This document shows, piece after piece, positions 1 to 12,170 of a stretch of 64,000 nucleotides of DNA. Numbering within the stretch: position 1 is the stretch's first letter; each line of letters begins with the position of its first letter. Source of the DNA: Coprinellus micaceus (lineage: Eukaryota > Basidiomycota > Agaricomycetes > Agaricales > Psathyrellaceae); assembly GCA_951394405.1 (NCBI GenBank), contig OX596340.1:1178001-1242000 (forward strand), written 5' to 3'. The translations under genes were made by a program, and so were the position numbers. A model generated the notes under the pieces. It ran no database searches, was not told the DNA's origin, and saw only the letters and a program-made list of their open reading frames with translations.

Positions 1-36
1 AAAATACTGCAAAGAAGCATGAAATCGTACAAAAGC

Positions 37-1296
37 TCATACTCTACAGTTATCAAGGTTGAAAACCAAGATATCCTCCGCACCAGCCTTAACCAGCTCA
101 TCCATAACCTGCGCGCTCTTCTTCTTCTCAACCATCGCGCTGACCGCACACCAGTCCGGTTCCTCCAGCGCGCTGATCGTGGGCGCTCTCCTCCCGGGGG
201 TGATACGGGTGGCGACTTCGAGCTTGCTGCGGAGGATGTTGTATTCGATGACGACGTATTTGCTGGCGGCGATGACTCCGGCGATGCGTTTGGTGATGAG
301 GTTGATGATGGATTGGTGCTCGGGGTGCCTGATGGTGGTGGAACGGATGAGGACGGCTTCGGTCTCGAGGACGGTGGAGATGGCGTGTAACCCTGCGGCG
401 CGCATGGTTTCTCCAGATTCTGTAGAGGGGTCAGGGAAAGCTGAGGGAATATAGAAGGGCGGTACTGACCGACGAGATCGACTGGGCAAGGAATTGTTAG
501 AATCGTGCTATGGATAGGCAGAGAAGATAGTGCTCACCGATTCCATCAGCAAGACCAAGCGAGCAAGCGGCCTCCACACTCCCTCCAACATACTCAATCT
601 TCGTCTTCTCCTCGCCCTGGAACCCAAGCCGGGTATCGATTTCGCCAAAGTACTTCTCGGACAGGTTCTCGAAGCTCGTTACGACGCGCTTGCCCGCGAG
701 CTGCTCGACAGTCTTGATGTTGGATTCTTCGGGTACTTGGACTTGGAGGGCGCACTTCCCGAAGCCGAGGCGTAGTTCTTCGGTAACGTAGTCCTCCATG
801 CCGGCTTCGAGGATGACATCGTGGCCGGTGATACCGAGGTCGACGTTACCCTTTCCGACGAAGGATGGGATATCGGCGGCGGGGAGGAAGACGCTGTTTG
901 ACCGCGGGTATCTTAATTAACCGTTGGACTGAGGAGGGGAGGGGCTGTGGTCCACGTACAGGGCGATGGAGTGGTTCAGCGCGACACAGACATCCAATCG
1001 ATTCGGCCTTCGAAACTGGATGTCGGCGCCTTGGCTTCCATGAGCTTCATCCACCTTGGGGCGCGTCAAACGACATACGCACCAGCAAGCAGGGACATGC
1101 ATTTCTCGTGAAGCCTTCCTGTTTGCCATCGATGTCAGTCCCATTGGTTAGAGACCGAGCTCGGAGTAGATGGTTCGGACACAAGCACCTTTCTTCGGGA
1201 TGGCGAATAGCAAGCGCCCTTTCAGTGTTTCGGCGTCTAGAATCGACTTTTAGCGCCCAGAATCCTTGTAGGCTTGAAGTAGTGTAGCATACTCAT
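37..1296 (-). CDS. HIS1: ATP phosphoribosyltransferase, first step of histidine biosynthesis
   Basis: Condenses ATP with PRPP, the committed and usually histidine-feedback-inhibited step of histidine synthesis, in the cytosol. Six exons join in frame to 298 codons: 1296-1293, 1236-1189, 1118-1083, 1029-960, 893-538 and 419-37. Family blocks are clear: LLFAIPKKGRLHEKC at the N-terminus, GADIQFRRPNRLD, FLPAADIPSFVGKGNVDLGI, the PRPP-loop-like GLADGIESGETMRAAGL, and a C-terminal ACT-like regulatory region ending in NLDNCRV. Length matches fungal HIS1. The first coding exon is only four bases (ATGA), inferred because the frame is closed upstream of TTCTAG and the join yields M-N-A-E-T-L. Divergent from DBR1, with about 200 bp between the start codons. 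Identity is certain; the four-base first exon is an inference. Confidence 0.93.
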
Positions 1297-1493
1297 CGCG
1301 GTGTATAGGCTCGGGGGGTGGATAAAGCAGTAGAAGGAGCTAATGGAGTCACAAACTTTTTGTGATTCTGAAGTCAAGATTAGATTTCGGAAATGCGGCT
1401 GTGCTCATAGATCAACAGGGCATTGCGGCCGAACTTGCGCCGACGCACGCGTTCCTCTTCACCACCACCACCACGGCGTCTATTCTGCGAAGG
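1297..1493. promoter_or_regulatory. Short shared promoter between HIS1 and DBR1
   Basis: The inferred start codons of two divergent genes are separated by about 197 bp, so both promoters and both 5' leaders must lie here or overlap the neighbouring coding regions. I see no clear TATA box. A short CAC-repeat tract (1460-1475) lies just before the DBR1 start. Confidence 0.5.
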
Positions 1494-3173
1494 ATGAAGG
1501 TAAGGATAACTCAGAATTCACATATAGATCATCACCTCACCGCACGTCTAGATTGCAATTGAAGGCTGTTGCCATGGGCAGCTCGACGCCATCTACTCCC
1601 AAATCGCGACCCTCGAAGCAAGGAACAACTACAAAGTCGATCTTCTCCTGATATGCGGCGACTTCCAAGCCGTCAGGAACTGGAGAGACCTCGCATGCAT
1701 GGCCGTGCCGAACAAGTACAAGGAGCTCGCGGACTTCCACAAGTAGGTATGATGATACTGTATGCTATATGCTGGGATGGCTCAACAGCATGCTGATTCT
1801 TGTCCAGGTACTATACTGGTGAGAGGGTCGCGCCGATTCCTACTATCGTCATTGGAGGGAACCATGAAGCGTCGAATTATATGTGGGAGCTGTATCACGG
1901 AGGGTGGTTGGCGCCCAATATCTACTTCCTTGGGCATGCTGGGACCGTTCAAGTGAATGGGCTGAGGATTGCGGGGGTTTCTGGGATCTTCAAAAGCCAC
2001 GATTTCCGCCAAGGTGCGCATATAGCTTATCCACAGTGGAAGTGTCGCTTACAGCTGGTCTGTAGGTCATCATGAAAAACTCCCATACGACAACTCGGCG
2101 ATGCGAAGCATATACCACGTCCGTGAATACGATATCCGCCGGTTATCCCTGGTTCGTATTCAATTGCACGCGTCGTCCTCTCGCGCTAACCCCCCACATC
2201 TAGCTCTCATCTCCCAACATCTTCCTCTCCCACGATTGGCCACAGTCCATCGAGCACCACGGCAATCTCCAAGACCTCCTCAGGAGAAAACGCTTCCTCG
2301 AACCCGATATACGGTCTGGGCAGCTCGGCTCGCCACCTCTCATGGGTCTGTTACAAAACTTGAAACCGCAATGGTGGTTCGCCGCCCACCTCCACGCGCG
2401 TTTCGAAGCCGCATTCAACCACACTCCCGACATCCCTCTCCAAGAACCTCGAGCACCCCCACCCCCTCCACCACAACCCATCGACAACCCCGACGAGATC
2501 GTGATTGAGGATGACGAATTCGACGACTTCGCTACGACAGCCTCAGCAGTCCCCCATACTCCGCCACGAGAAGCCCCTTCCGCCAATCCGGACGAAATCC
2601 AGCTTGACGACGAAGATGTAGAAGCCCCACCACAGGTACCAGCCCAACCTATCCTAACGAGATTCATCGCCCTCGACAAGTGCCTACCAAAGCGCCAATT
2701 CCTCGAAGTCATCGACGTCGAAACGCCCCTCTCAAACCCCAACGTCTCGCTCTCCTTCGACCCCGAATGGCTCGCGATAAGCAAAGCCCTCCACCCCTGG
2801 TTCTCAACAGCGAAGTTCCAGCGGCCCTTCCCCGACGAAGCAGAAGCGCGGGGTATGATCGCCAAGGAGCTGGAGTGGGTAGACGCGAACGTCAAGAAGA
2901 ATGAGGACGGGGTCATCCCGGTGGACGATTGGCAGACCTTTGTGGTGACGGCACCTGGGCCCGGGTCTGAGGGCGCGGATAAATTCAAGCAACGTGAGTA
3001 CTTACCCGAGTTTGTTCACCTTCCCTTCCTTCCTTAGGGGAGTGGGGGGATGATAGAGCGGTCTTGGAGCTAATCGATATTCTCTTTTCAATTATCCAGC
3101 GGAACTTTATCCTAACCCGCAGACGGCGGCCTTCTGCAAGATGCTGGATATCCCTGACAAGATCAGTTCGTAA
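1494..3173 (+). CDS. DBR1: RNA lariat debranching enzyme
   Basis: Cuts the 2'-5' branch bond of excised intron lariats so the intron RNA can be degraded or processed; nuclear. Six exons (1494-1499, 1552-1742, 1808-2013, 2066-2151, 2204-2993, 3100-3173) sum to 450 codons. The metallophosphoesterase signature is complete: CCHGQLD at residues 8-14, CGDFQ at 37-41, [14 protein letters not shown], and AAHLHARF in the fifth exon. A Pro- and acid-rich insertion (about 2440-2640) precedes the conserved C-terminal DBR1 domain ([16 protein letters not shown]), and the last exon gives the usual [16 protein letters not shown] ending. The start exon holds only Met-Lys, forced by the join to IAIEGCCHG. Head-to-head with HIS1. 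Certain as to family and function. Confidence 0.96.
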
Positions 3174-3926
3174 CTTGGCCTGGATTTTAACGATAAACCT
3201 CGTGTTGTGGGCGAGTCTTTCCGCGTGTAAATGTAGTTGTTTGGACCGTGGCTCGGTGCTTGGGCAAGGTGTTTTTCTTGCCCTCGAAACGAGTTACGGT
3301 CCCGAATTCAACGCTGTGTCGTATTAGAAACAGGATTGAATTTGCTCAGCCGCTTAGCTGTCCTCCTATCGGCCCATACTCTAGGGATTATCTATCCCTT
3401 CATGGCTGCCGTCACGCTCAGAACCTCATTCGTTTCAGCGATCTCCTCGAGAGTATGTACTCATGATCCGTATTCCAAGCAACCACCTTACTTCTCCTCA
3501 CCCACTTTACGTGCAACGACGCAGTGGAACCACGGTAAGCCAAGGCAACGCCCTTCGTTCTTCCCAGTTCTGACGATAACTGACTGTAACGAAGCAGTAA
3601 TTTTTCCTTTTCGAACTTTTTCGTGTGGTACCGCGAAGGTTCTGAAGCTTATCCGCAGCCCACCGCAATTGGCTGGGGCCTGGGTTATCCTTCTTTTTAC
3701 CTGGCTTTTGACCAAAAAGGTTGGAGTGTGGGCTTCGTCGTGCCTTATACTGCATAGTCTACTTGGGCGCTGCGTCTTATCACAGCAGTTAGGCCCCGTG
3801 GTAAGTCTTCGTGGGTCGTCACATTAAAAGGCGCCCGCGCACGCTGTCTCCTCTCAGCCTCTCTCATCCTCCTCCCTCCCCTCCTCTCATCTAACCATAC
3901 TCCCAGCTTTATTGACGATCTGAAAA
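3174..3926. other. Gene-free interval after DBR1
   Basis: Holds the DBR1 3' flank and the leader of the next gene. A pyrimidine-rich stretch (about 3840-3905) directly precedes the ATG at 3927, as is common in fungal promoters. A 196-codon open frame (3237-3827) lacks an ATG start and resembles nothing I know. Confidence 0.4.
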
Positions 3927-5356
3927 ATGGCAACCAACGATGCCGCCCAAGCTCCCTGGAGGAAATCGACGTTTGACCCTCAGGTGGGCTTCAGGGGTTA
4001 TCGAGGGGGAGGATGGTCGTCAAGGGGTCGGGGGCGCCCGTCCCCGTCGACCTACGCCCCAAGGAAAGACCCAAACACGAGTGAGGAGTTGCCTCCCGAT
4101 CGCAATCTTTTGGACGGCCTGCACCCTACCCCGGTGAAGACCTTGCAAAGACAGGGTCGCGATGCCCGCGATGAAGACGTCAAGATCGAGAATGTGGAGT
4201 ATATTGGGTCGTACAGTTGGACTGGGTGTGAGAACCCCACTGTCATAGTACCAGGTGAATACCCACCGTCTCGCTCGTCCCACTATGTATTGATGCCACG
4301 GGAACCTAGGCACCCCACGCCAATGGCTCAACCGCGCAGCGCCCTACAACGTCCAACCCGACATTGGGATATTCTTCGTCGACCAAAACGGCTACCGCAT
4401 GCCCAACGCCCCCCTCGTCCCGCTCATCGCCGCAGTCAACAAGCGCTCTGAAACGAGCCCCGACTTCTACTTTGACTGGTCCGAAGTCGACTTTGTCACC
4501 GATCGAAATGCCCTGCGCAAACTGTTGAGGTGGGTGAGGAATGAGGAGGGGATGAAGGATTTTAGGATCGATTTGGAGTTGGCGGGGGAAAAGACAGTGT
4601 TGGTGAATAGGTGGGAGGCGAAGACGAGGGAGGTGTACAATGGCAGGACGTATGGGTATAACTTTGAGAAGGCGTCGACTGAATCCGCGTCTGGGTGTCA
4701 CAAGGGGACTGGACATCACAGGATCGTCTCATATGTGGGTTCATCTTATCAACCATATTACGAACCCATCCAGTCTAACTCGCAATAACCAGGACCTAAA
4801 CGGTTTGAAGATGGCTGTCAGATTTGAAGTGGACGCATGCCTCCCGCCCACTCGCTCCCGCAAAAGTATCGACGACGCCACAATCGACGAAGTATCCAAC
4901 CTCTTGGAAGCCGTCAACCTCACCAGTGGGACCTCCTCCACCAGCCAGACGCCCTACAGCCTGAACATCGTCAACGGAGGCTACGAAGCCAAGTCCGCTA
5001 CGATCATGGAACTCACGACACGGTTCGAAGGCCGAGTGGCGCAGTTCGACTGGACGGACAAGTTCACTCAGATCTACCTCTCGCAGACGCCTCACCATGT
5101 TCTGGCGGTGCATAATCGGGGACGGTTCTCTGAGATTCGGAGGAGCAAGTTGTCGGAGTTCCAGGAGCTGGAGGAGAAGTTGCAGCCGGACATGAAGGCA
5201 TTGCGCAAGGCGCTGGGTATCATCCAGCAGCTTGTCATCGAGCACGGGCAACGTGGAAGGTTGACACTGGTGTGCAAAAGTGGAGTTTTGAAGGTGTATG
5301 AGAGAACGAGTCAAGACAGCTCCCTTCCAGACCACATGATGGCTCTTTTTGACTAG
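3927..5356 (+). CDS. Fungal conserved protein with an RG-rich N-terminus, function unknown
   Basis: Three exons (3927-4254, 4310-4734, 4793-5356) join to 438 codons. The N-terminus is rich in Arg-Gly (GYRGGGWSSRGRGRPSP), a typical low-complexity RNA-binding segment. The rest is globular, with blocks IGSYSWTG, DIGIFFVDQNGYRMP, VDFVTDRNALRKLLRWV, TGHHRIVSY and GLKMAVRFEVDAC. From memory, this layout occurs in a fungus-wide family that databases sometimes label geranylgeranyl pyrophosphate synthetase. No DDxxD prenyl-synthase motif is visible, so I regard that label as wrong. Its role is unknown; RNA contact is suggested only by the RG segment. Confidence 0.85.
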
Positions 5357-5597
5357 TTGCCACAACGCTACGTTTGGGTTTCCACCACGATTACTTGGCA
5401 TTTTATCTGTTGTGATGGGGGCTATATCCGAGAAGCCTTCTTTTCGCTCATGTTCTACGTTTTGGCGTTGGAGCCCTTGGGGCTCGGTATTGATTTCATT
5501 CTCCAGGGCTATGATGCAATGGAGTGCTCCTCCAGTTACAAAACTTATATACCTTCTCCTCGATTTTTGTTCGTTGTACATTATCTTTCCAAACACT

Positions 5598-6804
5598 ATG
5601 AGCACGACTGGATCCATAACCACGACAACCGAGGGGGGGAGCCGGCAGCACGACGACGAGAAAACCAGCTCCCCCAGTCCTATTTTAGACAGTGGCCCCA
5701 CCAGGACCCACAACACGGATCTCCCGACTGCAGCCGGAGACGCGCCAGACCTTCTTCCTCCTTTACACTTCAGCTATCACAAGCAGTATATCGTGTTCTA
5801 TGTCATCTTCTTATTCGCCTGCAATTTCCTCGTACCAATACTCCTTTTCTACCCTCTTTTCTTCTGTGAGTGAAGTTTAGCCTTTGGAGTACAATGCTGG
5901 GCGCTAATTAAACGGGGTATCCAGTAACCGAACTATCAAGAAGACATATCATTGGGATATCTTCTGCTGCTCTGGGTCTTTCCTCATGCTTCGACGCTCC
6001 GTTTCGGTTATGGAGACGTGGGTTCCTGGCAATCGTCCAAGTGTCTTCACAAATTTCGAACACTGACCTTGGTTTTATCGCAGTGACGAGGCGTCGTACG
6101 ACCTACGGCCCACTAGGTAACGACACATGGTGGCACCTCGATTTCGTCATGTGGGCCTACTCTTTTGCGTGCATCATCTTCTCGATCCCTCTCGCTATCG
6201 CAGCACCAATACAATACTAGTGGGTATCAGTGATTTCATATAACCCAGGAGCACGACGCTGACTCGCCCTTCGGCAGTAACTTCTTTCTCATGTCCACAG
6301 TAATGCTCATATGTCCTATTGGACTTATCTTCTTCGTCTCTCTCTTTGCCCCAAAGTTTCACGTATGGTGCTCCTCCGACCCTCCCGGGACTCCGATGAA
6401 GCCCGCCGCTTTCTATTGCATCGAAGACGTGGCTGCGGTCGATTTCATGCATGGAAGGGAATATCGCAAGAAGATACACGCAAGGTGCGCAGATTAGATC
6501 CTCTCTGAATTACTCCAGTGGAGCCTGACGCAAGTACACACCCAGATACCACGCCTCCCCACCCTTCCGGCAGTTGATGCTGCATCTTACCATTTACTGG
6601 ACTGTTTGCTCCCTGCTGTACTGTGGAGTCACCGCGCTCGTATCGTGGCTTACTCCCCTAGAATTTGCGTTTGCGTGGGTGCTCGGCCAGATGTTTGTCT
6701 GGGGCGCTGTGTGCTCTCTTGGGTGCCGCTTCATAGTGAAGCGGGGCTTAAGGCGAGAGAGAGAATGGTGGGCACGGAATCAACGGATCCCTGCAGAGAA
6801 GTGA
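5598..6804 (+). CDS. Multi-pass membrane protein, fungal-specific, function unknown
   Basis: Five exons (5598-5865, 5925-6017, 6084-6219, 6278-6484, 6546-6804) sum to 320 codons. A Ser/Thr-rich N-terminal tail of about 55 residues precedes a hydrophobic helix (YIVFYVIFLFACNFLVPILL). Further helices follow: FVMWAYSFACIIFSIPLAI, an MSTVMLICPIGLIFFVSLF segment, LTIYWTVCSLLYCGVTALV, and a last one around FAFAWVLGQMFVWGAVCSL. The loop FDAPFRLWRL and the Cys-containing FHVWCSSDPPGTP look conserved in type. The C-terminus is basic (VKRGLRREREWWARN), suggesting it faces the cytosol. I recognise no transporter signature. All introns are 51-70 nt. Confidence 0.8.
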
Positions 6805-8040
6805 ATGAGAAGTGACTAGCGACATGTTCAAAAAGGTCGGGTAACACTTGGTCTACATGGATGTGTTAAACACTAGTACAGTGTCCCACGGTGTGTTCGG
6901 ACAGTTAAGAGCAATTACCTCATTGTACGGCTTTGGTGAGGCTTCTGAATGAGATAGGGGAACCATTGTGTAGGCAAAATACTTGTGTACACGCGCTTTC
7001 CAACAGCACGATTTTAGGATGGAAACTCATCGAGCTATGAATTTATTTTGATGAAGGGGTCGAATTTCGGCTTGTCCGGCGCGTTCCTGGGTTTTCGGAC
7101 ACGGCCAAATTGGCAGGGGCCAAACAATGTTAAACATAGGCTCAGAGCCCCTCCCGAATGCCGACAAAGGGATTGACTGCCCCAAAGTGCACATCATGGC
7201 AACTTGGCTGATAGAAAATGTGCATTGAGTGTTTGTCGATGGTATCCAGGAGTATTTACGCCCCCAAGTGCGCGCTTACATGAATTACACTTTCAATACC
7301 TTTCTCTCGTGATTCTGGGCGATTTCGGCGAGAATGCTCTCTCGTACTCCAGAAAAAATTCAAGGAAATCTGTATAGTCCATAAATCAAATTCTAAAGGT
7401 CTTAAAATACCATTCCAACTCGCTCTATGCCCTTGGCATCCATGGTGAACCTGTCAGCATCTCACTATTCTCCCCTGTTTCCACAGAGAGAGGATTTTGA
7501 CCTGGTTGATTGTGCGAGCCACGGAATACCATGCTACGGTCTGGTTGGGGGTCAGACTGCATTTATATACTCAATTCACCATAAAGACTTGGTGGGTTTC
7601 ACCAGCGAAGCGCCTGTCTTCGATTTACGAAGCAGGGGGCCAGCCTTCCAGACTCGGACAGCCTGCCAAGTAAGGAAAAGGTGCCGTGATGGCATGGGGG
7701 GCGTACATTTCGGCGAATTCGAAAGCAACTAGGCATTCCTACATGTTATTTTGGGTGTCTATGGCGAGCGACAAGTCTCTACTTTACGTTCATGTAAAAA
7801 TATTGGGCGGGAGAGGCCATTTATGACCTCAAAATGTCGTTTGTCCGAAAACTCAGTATGTCCGAGAACCCCGTGATGCACTGTACCGCATATCGTAATT
7901 ATATTTGGGATTGGCAAGTATATTGGTCACTTTGTCACCGGACTGGCGTGAGGTTATTACCCAGGGCCAAGAAGCTTCGACTTTCATGGAAGTCACAGCC
8001 GCCCCTACTACCTAGCCCCCGTGACCCCAAGTAAACCAAC
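6805..8040. other. Gene-free interval
   Basis: AT-richer than the flanks. The only ATG frame of note, 7427-7732 (+, 101 codons), has no recognisable domain and no splice support, so I leave it uncalled. Nothing else seen. Confidence 0.4.
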
Positions 8041-9681
8041 TCACGCGCCGTATTCAATCGGATCCTTCACGCTGACTTCCACCACCCCACTCCCGCTAGG
8101 GCCAAGGTTTGGCATGACCCTACCGACGTCCCTCCGGAGCCCAACCTCCATTTCCCTCATCTCGCTAAAGGATAGTTTGTATGTATCCCTAAAATCGAAA
8201 ATGATGGAAACCCTTCCGAGTCTCGAAAACACGTTACGAGACAGAGAGTTGTCCAAACCGGTCCATGCAATCGAGTACTTGGCAAATTGTCTTAGATCAT
8301 TGTCCTGGTGGCAACACTCGACGTTGATGGAGACACTACGGGAAAGAGGAGGAATCTCCAACGAGTATCAAGTTAATCCTGAGAGGACCGGGTTTTTTTA
8401 TCCCAACCATAATCCAGTCTTAATCCTGACCCGTGCATAAGACAATTATGCCCGGTCGGCATCAGAAGCTAGGAGCCTTCTGATTGGCTAATTAAGAGAG
8501 GGATAAGTGATTTATCGTGAAGGTCAACAAGATACGCATTCACTTTGCATAAATTACTATTCCCTGAGAGTATGCCCGGTACACATTCCCCCCTTTGCCC
8601 ATAGTGAGAACGACATAAGTTGGGCCGCACTTTGGGACGCGGAGAGAGCCTCAAGCATGTCGAAGAGGGTTAAAACGACACCCTGCTGCTGGATCGCATA
8701 ATGCCAGAGGTAGAGACTCAGCATCGAGAAGGTCAAATTGGTGAGAATGGGCAAGTTGTTGAAGTCAACGCTCCGGAGGAGGTCGTCATCCTCGAGACTC
8801 CCGAGGCGGTCGAAGATAGTGATGGACGTGAGGCCTGGCCCATATGCGTCGAGGAGGGTGGTCATCCCCTCTCGCATGGCGTCAGACCCGCCAGTCGCCA
8901 TGAGCAACTCGCTCGGCTGAAAGGCGGAGGATGGGTGAGCTCTGTTGAAGGCGAGAAGGGCAGTTAAGGCGCTCCCGCAGTCCCGTATTCTCAGGATTCC
9001 CCCGTTCTGCTGGGTGAATACTGGAAGTGGAGTCGCCGACGTATAGAGCATCGGCCACCTCATCTTCGACCTTTGTCGCGAAGTAGTGCCTTGAACGGGC
9101 TCAGCCGGTGCCCTCTCCTCATCCAGAGCCTCCATATTGAGGGTCTTGAGATGACGGAAGTGAGCACTGGTTAGATCGAGATGTTTGACGCGGGCAAGGG
9201 AAAGGTAGGTGACTGAAGGCTGGGCGATTAAAGTGGATAGGGCACTTCGTGTGCCTGCAGGCAGCGAGTCCATATCGATCGTGTGTTGGTGGCTTGCGTG
9301 GATGCTTAGTTTTGAGACGGACTCGAATAAGGGGAGGATCTCGGGGATGAACGGGCAGTAGGCGAGCCACGCTTTCTGGTCGAATATGTAGTCCGCGTCC
9401 TCTTCCAAGGTGAGCGTCTGAGTACAACGGAGGAGGGCTGGGTTTTGCTTCGCGATTCCGAACAGTTGCTCGGTGCGAGCGAGAGCCCTTGCTCCTCCGA
9501 GACGAATATCTTTGAACAATCCAGGTCTGGTGTTGAAATACCAGCCTCTACCAAGGACGCTAACCCTTGTCAAGGCGACGATGTCGTCTCCTAGGTGGTC
9601 CAAAACCAAGTCGATAAGCTCTTGGGCGAAGGTGCGTGACACTACTGCGTCATCGGGTGAGTTGTAGACAAGGTGAGACAT
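8041..9681 (-). CDS. F-box-like protein with leucine-rich C-terminal region
   Basis: Start chosen at the ATG at 9681; the open frame continues 5' to about 9804 but has no ATG there. The N-terminus FAQELIDLVLDHLGDDIVAL, followed by VSVLGRGWYFNTRPGLFKDIRL, is the F-box layout used by many agaric F-box proteins, which recruit substrates to SCF ubiquitin ligases. The remainder has weak leucine-rich periodicity (LTYLSLARVKHLDL-type repeats). The main exon runs to about 8590. A GT donor near there and an AG acceptor near 8350 probably join it to a last exon (VSINVECCHQDNDLRQF...IEYGA) ending at 8041; that intron would be over 200 nt, long for this region. The F-box call is good; the 3' structure is tentative. 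Confidence 0.7.
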
Positions 9682-9966
9682 GTTGGGGGACCTGTTGGTA
9701 AGAGAATGTAGGTGTGCTGCTGCGGAGTGTCGGAACTCTGGTGGTGGTACGAAAGGGAGGTGAGAAGGACGAATCGGGACATCAGCTTCAAGAAGTTGAG
9801 TCACCCAGGCGTCATTTGTTTGCCTCGTGACTTCCTCGTGCGCCTCGGTGTGGTTGGGGATTCTGTGCTAGTGTGGCGAGAAGGTGAGTGAATGAGCTAT
9901 GTATACCTTGGGGAGCGAAATAAGCACGAAGGCAACGCCGAAGGACAAAGCGACGAACGCAGCTGT

Positions 9967-12170
9967 CTACTTTTGGCCGGCACCGAGTAGGATCGGTTTC
10001 CGCAACGTTTGGATGATGTCCGCTATCTCTTGAGCTTGCCTGACATCGACACCCTTCTTTTTCCACAAGGTGTATTCATCTCCGTGACCACTTTCCCAGC
10101 CTTTCATCGTAGGTGCCCAATCCTACTAAGTAGGCAGGAGTGGATGCGTTTTTCCTTTGAGCGAGGGAAAGGCACTAACCTTTTACCCACAGAATCGAGC
10201 GATCCCGCATTTACTGCATAATCGAGCGTACACGCCGTCAAGATTGGAGGTGCATGCTGGGTTCAAACAACCCCCCTTCCAGACCGCATGCATGTGGGAT
10301 AACATATTCGGTGCCCTGTCGTGGTTGTGTTTGAACGTCACCGATGGAAATACATCGCCCACGGATTGTCCAGGCCGCAGCCCAGGCTTTCCAGTACGAG
10401 GGTCAACTTTGAGCTTTGCCAGGCTAGTAACAACGCTAGTAGCTGTTCGAACCTCCATCGATCATCCATGAACGCCATATGCAAATTTCGATAGACGGGC
10501 GAGGACAGGAGGGGGTACGTCCCCCTCGGTGGCCATCATTTTTGAGAAGCGGCCACCTGGGTTGTGCATCGCGTCCATACCCCAGAATCGGATGACGTTG
10601 CGAACGGCGGCCTCCAGGTGATAATCGTAGACATAGATCGCAGGAGCTCTCCCTGCGTACGAGTCAAGCGTGACCTCGAAGACCTTGAGGGGTCTTCGCA
10701 AAGCGAAAGGGTAGTCGGGAGGTCGGATAGACGCTTCTGCGAATGGATGGCAGAGGTTAACCAGGCCCCAGAAAAGGAGGTAGATAACGTGTCCGTCAGG
10801 TTCGGCTGCCCATAGATCAAGGCCATCGACGGAGTTGTCAAGACCGTGAGGCAACAAATCCTCTGGGGATGCAGGCCATTGTTGGTTATCCAGTTCCGCG
10901 GTATTTGGGGCATCGCGAAACGTCCCGATTGCGCCTAGTAAGTGGAAGCTGGCCGGCGCAAATAGGAGGTTCGGCATCACATTGCGTTCCGTCATGGCGG
11001 GGAAATGCCAGTCCGAGATCTCAGTCTCAGACATTTGGAGACCACACCGACAGTCGAGGAGTTGACGACTGGTCCAAAGGCGATTGTTTGTGTGTGAGGA
11101 ATTCGATGCCGGCTCTGAGCAGGCGAGGATGGGGCTTGGCAAACTTGCCCCGCTCCTGTAACCCTCGCCCCTTGAGGACGCCCTTAATACAACTCGCATC
11201 CTAAGGTAGCAAGCGCTTGTATCCAGTGGGTCTTCCATGGCCCCCGCGAGATACCCAATTACGGTGTCGATATTCAGAGGATAGGAGGCTAGTGGTCACA
11301 AGGGCGTGTGTGCCCCTCGGCCTCACGAGACGTCGAGGGTGGGGTGGAAGCCGACGTAGACATTCCCTCTATGAGAGAAAGCTAACAAACCAGATCAGCA
11401 TAATGGACTCAGTTAGACTGAGGTTGGATCATACCAGAGCATCCGTAAGGTTACGCGAGCGGCGGGAATGGGATTGGTCGTTCTGGTCTTCCCTAGTTGA
11501 GTGTCCTTCGTAGAAGCTTGATCGAGATTGTGGTCACGAAACCTCCGTTCCCACACGTCGATCGGCGAAGGACTGATCCAGATGCCCCTATTTCCTGTCA
11601 TCGCCTTCAAGAGAGGAGGTACATAGTTGCCGTGAATCGTAGCAAGCTGGCGGAAGTCAATGCCGTCCACCGGCAGTCACGGGAGTGCCATTGCGCGCCA
11701 GTTGTAGCGATAAAGACAAGTTCTTCCTAGGCGACAGGCTGGCTGAGACAGCGAAGGACTGCTTCAATGATGCGACAGGAGCCACCTTCCTTGACGAGGA
11801 TAAAAGGGGTCTTCGAGGGGGTTACTGAACCGTGCCGGTGTAGTTCGAGTTCGGTAAAGCTTTCCTGTGCTCATATATGCCCTCCAATCAGTTTTGGGTT
11901 GTAGTCTGGAGAGATTGGGTCAATTGGCGTCTGAGGAACGAATGTTAAGGTCAACAGTGGTCAAAGTCGAAAGTTGGGTCACTCGAATCGCAAACGCTGC
12001 GTTGTTCAGCAACTCGGAATTTGCCGACGATTGCCGCTTAGTAAGCTATTTTGGGCGCTTATTTGGCACCTCAACGGTGAGGAGACGCAAAATGCGGCAC
12101 GAATCTCCTTGACAAACAGCCTGGATCTTAATAGATACTCACCATAATGCGCCAAACTGCTGTTCAGCAC
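9967..12170 (-). pseudogene. MYND zinc-finger gene, probably decaying
   Basis: Minus-strand segments resemble the long MYND proteins common in Agaricomycetes. A large block (11238-10462) holds VLDLWAAEP-type and DYHLEAAVRNVIRFWGMDAMHN sequences. The same frame continues after a TGA (10464-10462) into TATSVVTSLAKLKVD, FPSVTFKHNHDRAPNMLS and the start of a MYND finger (CLNPAC...CSKCGIARFC). Past that point no splice choice I tried restores the CxxxCQ...H...C half; the best join gives RFCWESGHGDEYTLW, with Tyr where the last Cys is expected. Upstream coding-like pieces (around 11670-11500, 11830-11750 and perhaps 12170) suggest further 5' exons, with boundaries uncertain. The stop plus the broken finger argue for a pseudogene; an assembly error or two separate genes remain possible. 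Confidence 0.5.
12034..12061 (+). repeat. Short dispersed repeat, copy A
   Basis: CCGCTTAGTAAGC (12034-12046) followed by GGGCGCTTA (12053-12061), with 6 bases between. Matches copy B at 13808-13840. Confidence 0.6.

Noticed and set aside
2200..2988. 262-codon minus-strand open frame
   Set aside because: Antisense shadow of the large DBR1 exon; composition is Ser-rich and unrelated to any family.
3237..3827. 196-codon plus frame between DBR1 and the RG-rich gene
   Set aside because: No ATG start, no splice evidence, no recognisable domain.
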